From Dehalococcoidia bacterium (GTDB lineage Bacteria; Chloroflexota; Dehalococcoidia; Lucifugimonadales; UBA3495), in the NCBI GenBank assembly GCA_022823105.1, contig JAJDXU010000285.1, forward strand, positions 1 to 7,921: a DNA stretch of 7,921 bases. Reading direction: 5' to 3'. The position numbers and the translations under genes are program-made. Shown one piece after another: positions 5,675-7,921 of this stretch (the first letter of the stretch is position 1; the number at the start of each line of letters is the position of its first letter). The notes beneath the pieces were generated by a model. That model ran no database searches. It was not told the DNA's origin and saw nothing but the letters and a program-made list of their open reading frames with translations.

Positions 5675-6994
5675 TCACTGGCCCTGCCCGGTCAACGCCA
5701 CCAACCGCCCGTCCGCCATTGGCAGATACAAGGTGCTGCCCGACACGGCAGGCGCTGCGGCAAGACCACCGCCGTCCAGCGGATACTCCCACGCGATCTC
5801 ACCCGTGCCCACATCCAGGGCCACCAGCCGCTGCGTGGCCGTTGCGATCAGCAGGACGTTGCCGGCGGCCACCGGCTCCGCCGAAACCTCCGCCTCCAGC
5901 GCGTGTTCCCAGTTCTCGGCCCCGGTGGACCCGTCCAGCGCGCGCACCAGGCCGTCCTCGTTCACCACCATGAGCTTACCGTCCGCGTATACCGGGCTGT
6001 ACTTGACGCGGCCCCGGGCCGTGCCAACCCACGCGCTGCCCGTTTGCTGAGGAGGGTCCTTCAGGAGTCGCCAGTAGAAAAAGTTGAACTTGGCGACGTA
6101 CGCAAATCGGCTGAACGGGCGGCTGACCGCGGATGGGTCCACGGCCCAGACGCCGCCCCGATTCGTCACGAAATACGCAAGGCCGTCCGCAATGACGGGC
6201 CCTCCAACCACCGGAGTGCCGGAATAGAACACCAGCCGCCGACGTCCCGTATCAGGATCAACCGTGATGAAGCGTTCCCCCAGGGACGCCGCCGCCACAA
6301 CCTTCCCATCGGACGCCGGGTGGCCGACCACCCAACCCTTTACTCTCGCCGACCAACGGGGGTCGCCCGTGGCCGCGTCCAGCGCCTCCAGCCTGCTGTT
6401 GGTGGACCCGATGTACACCGTGCCGTCCACCACAATGGCCGAGCCCAGCACGATGTTGCCCAAGTTACGCTCCCACAGCAGCGCGCCGTCCTCCCGGTTG
6501 AGCGCCAGCAACCGGTGATTTCGCGCTCCGACGTAGATCGCCGTGTCGGATACCGCCGGCGCGCTGTCCGACGGCGAACCGATCTCGTAGCTCCAGACCG
6601 TGTCGCCGGTGGCTGCGTCCAGGGCGGCTACTATCCCGTTCTCGGTGGTGATGTACAGTCGCTCGCCCACCAGGGCCGGCGTCGCCAGGATCACCCCCGG
6701 CGTTTCCCTCACCCAGTCCGCGGTGAATGGCGGTCCGACGTTCGCCTCCTGCGCCCAGCCCGTTCCGCCAATGTCCCGCCGGATTGAGGGCCAGTCGGTC
6801 CCCGATACCGCCATTCCCTGGGTTGTGGTCGCTTCGGCCGGGGGGAACAGCAATGGGCCCGCCTGAAACGCCCGAAAGGCCCAGAAGGCCACCAGGCCGA
6901 CGATGATCGCCCCAACCACCAGCCACAGCCGGATATTGCGGAGCCACCGGCGGTTGACGCCGATGGCTCGGACGGCGGGCGTTGTGCTACGCAA
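5675..6994 (-). CDS. Membrane-anchored PQQ-like beta-propeller repeat protein
   Basis: This 439-residue protein has a basic N-terminus, one membrane helix (about 22-43) and an extracytoplasmic beta-propeller. After WPSIRRDIGGTGW (68-80), strand motifs of the form ALDxxTGxxxW recur at 124, 164, 204, 244 and 284, exactly 40 residues apart, then at 352, 392 and 432. This suggests eight blades, with the last closing at the C-terminus (LVALTGQGQ). The 244 and 284 copies are degenerate and lack the Trp. Such proteins include quinoprotein dehydrogenases and BamB-like scaffolds. No quinoprotein catalytic signature is evident here, so a binding or scaffold role is more likely than an enzyme. The start is a TTG at 6994 with no strong ribosome binding site; no ATG lies between it and the membrane helix (next Met is 61). 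The permease gene stops 48 bp upstream, so a shared transcript is possible. Confidence 0.85.
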   Translation of the reverse strand: MRSTTPAVRAIGVNRRWLRNIRLWLVVGAIIVGLVAFWAFRAFQAGPLLFPPAEATTTQGMAVSGTDWPSIRRDIGGTGWAQEANVGPPFTADWVRETPGVILATPALVGERLYITTENGIVAALDAATGDTVWSYEIGSPSDSAPAVSDTAIYVGARNHRLLALNREDGALLWERNLGNIVLGSAIVVDGTVYIGSTNSRLEALDAATGDPRWSARVKGWVVGHPASDGKVVAAASLGERFITVDPDTGRRRLVFYSGTPVVGGPVIADGLAYFVTNRGGVWAVDPSAVSRPFSRFAYVAKFNFFYWRLLKDPPQQTGSAWVGTARGRVKYSPVYADGKLMVVNEDGLVRALDGSTGAENWEHALEAEVSAEPVAAGNVLLIATATQRLVALDVGTGEIAWEYPLDGGGLAAAPAVSGSTLYLPMADGRLVALTGQGQ

Positions 6995-7042
6995 AGGTTC
7001 TATGGACCGTGGTGGACGTAGTGGCTCAGTTACCGCGCCCGG

Positions 7043-7921
7043 CTATGTGCGCCCGCGGAGCTTGGGATCCAGCGCGTCGCGGATGGAATCCCCGAACAGG
7101 TTGAACGCCAGCACGGTGATGGTAATCGCCAGGCCGGGGAATATCACCATCCACCATCGGGGGATCAATCCGGCTGCTACCGGCCCGCCCAGCATGTTGC
7201 CCCACGTGGCGGTGGGCAGCGGTACGCCGACCCCCAGGAATCCCAGGGATGCCTCCAGGATGATCACCGAGCCCAGGTGCGCGGTCGCCAGCACCAGCCA
7301 CGGCGCGACGCACTGCGGAGCGATGTGCTTGATCATCACTCTGGTGCTGCTGGCGCCGATTGCCTGAGCCGCGTCCACGTATGCGTACTCCTTGACGCTA
7401 AGGGTTACCGACCGGATCACGCGGACCGCAATTGGGATGCGCGTGATTCCGATGGCGACGATCACGGTCCATACGCCGGCGCCCATCGCCAGCACTAGAA
7501 TCATCGCCAGGATCAGCGTTGGGAACGACATCATCAGTTCCAGGAATCGCTGGCTGTAGATGTCGAACCGACCACCGATGTACCCGGCCGCTACACCCCA
7601 GGCCGCGCCCAGGAAGTCGCCCACGACGACCGCCACCAGCGCGACGAACAGCGAGATTCGCGCGCCGTGGATCACCCTGCTGTACAGGTCTCGCCCGATG
7701 TCGTCGGTGCCCATCCAGTGCGCACCGCTGGGCGCCTCCCGCAATGCGCGGAAGTCCGCGTCCTGGGTGGGATGATGCGTTGCTACCCAGGGCGCGAACA
7801 CAGCGATGGCGACGATCGCAATGATCATCACTCCGCTGACTGCTCCCATGGGGTTGCGCTGACCGAAATGTATGATGACCCACCACCAGCCCTGGGGCGC
7901 GCGCACCTCCTGCTGGACCAG
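7043..7921 (-). CDS. ABC transporter permease, DppC/OppC type, 5' end missing
   Basis: The inner-membrane permease of a peptide/nickel-type ABC importer; it pairs with a DppB/OppB-type permease, ATPases and a substrate-binding protein, none of which lies in the window. The frame is open to the right edge. A GTG at 7906 exists, but its only ribosome-binding-like sequence (AGGAG) directly abuts it, so the true start is probably outside. Numbering from that GTG: RNPMGA before the first membrane helix (20-42), the hallmark HWMGTDDIGRDLYSRVIHGA (63-82), a helix at about 84-106, helices in 115-160, the EAA loop with the ATPase-contact pattern VDAAQAIGAS (177-186) ending in KHIAP, a helix around 205-225 with GFLGVGVP, and the C-terminal FGDSIRDALDPKLRGR (271-286). 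About 292 residues are visible, close to full length. The transported substrate is not predictable; peptides are typical. Confidence 0.93.
   Translation of the reverse strand: MVQQEVRAPQGWWWVIIHFGQRNPMGAVSGVMIIAIVAIAVFAPWVATHHPTQDADFRALREAPSGAHWMGTDDIGRDLYSRVIHGARISLFVALVAVVVGDFLGAAWGVAAGYIGGRFDIYSQRFLELMMSFPTLILAMILVLAMGAGVWTVIVAIGITRIPIAVRVIRSVTLSVKEYAYVDAAQAIGASSTRVMIKHIAPQCVAPWLVLATAHLGSVIILEASLGFLGVGVPLPTATWGNMLGGPVAAGLIPRWWMVIFPGLAITITVLAFNLFGDSIRDALDPKLRGRT

Noticed and set aside
5570..6787. Plus-strand open frame of 405 codons opposite the propeller gene
   Set aside because: Its product is rich in Arg, His and Pro with no domain pattern, while the minus strand encodes an unmistakable periodic propeller. 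It is a GC-driven antisense frame.

Overview
This GC-rich window (judged by eye, not computed) looks like ordinary bacterial chromosome. It probably comes from an uncultured Chloroflexota lineage such as the SAR202/Dehalococcoidia group. That assignment is an inference from gene content: a luciferase-like flavin monooxygenase, an oligopeptide-type ABC permease, a PQQ-type propeller, and a secreted YbaY-like protein whose extra C-terminal domain resembles domains I associate with Chloroflexota. No rRNA, tRNA, CRISPR array, transposase or integrase was found, and no gene-free stretch exceeds about 230 bases.

Layout. At the left edge is the start of a luciferase-like monooxygenase on the minus strand (1-254), with a very good sigma70-type promoter and a leader of about 120 nt that could fold. 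It diverges from a plus-strand gene (481-2049) for a 522-residue protein I cannot name. That protein has a coiled coil, an acidic linker and a separate C-terminal domain. All later genes lie on the minus strand. In order of coordinate they are: a small two-helix membrane protein with a long charged coiled coil made of 11-residue repeats (2096-2623); an NAD-dependent epimerase/dehydratase (2649-3587); a trans-aconitate 2-methyltransferase, tam (3724-4563); a YbaY-like lipoprotein with a second domain (4674-5513); a membrane-anchored PQQ-type beta-propeller (5675-6994); and a DppC/OppC-type permease running off the right edge (7043-7921).

Transcription. Going right to left, the permease and propeller genes are 48 bp apart and may share a transcript. 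The lipoprotein is separated from the propeller by 161 bp. tam has its own recognisable promoter. The epimerase and coiled-coil genes are 25 bp apart and are probably co-transcribed. The coiled-coil gene converges on the 522-residue gene with 46 bp between their stops.

No obvious pathway ties the genes together. The metabolic and transport genes are readily assigned to families. The least explained part is 481-2623, two unfamiliar coiled-coil proteins, and it is the best place to look for something undescribed. Nothing seen directly shows that they form one system.
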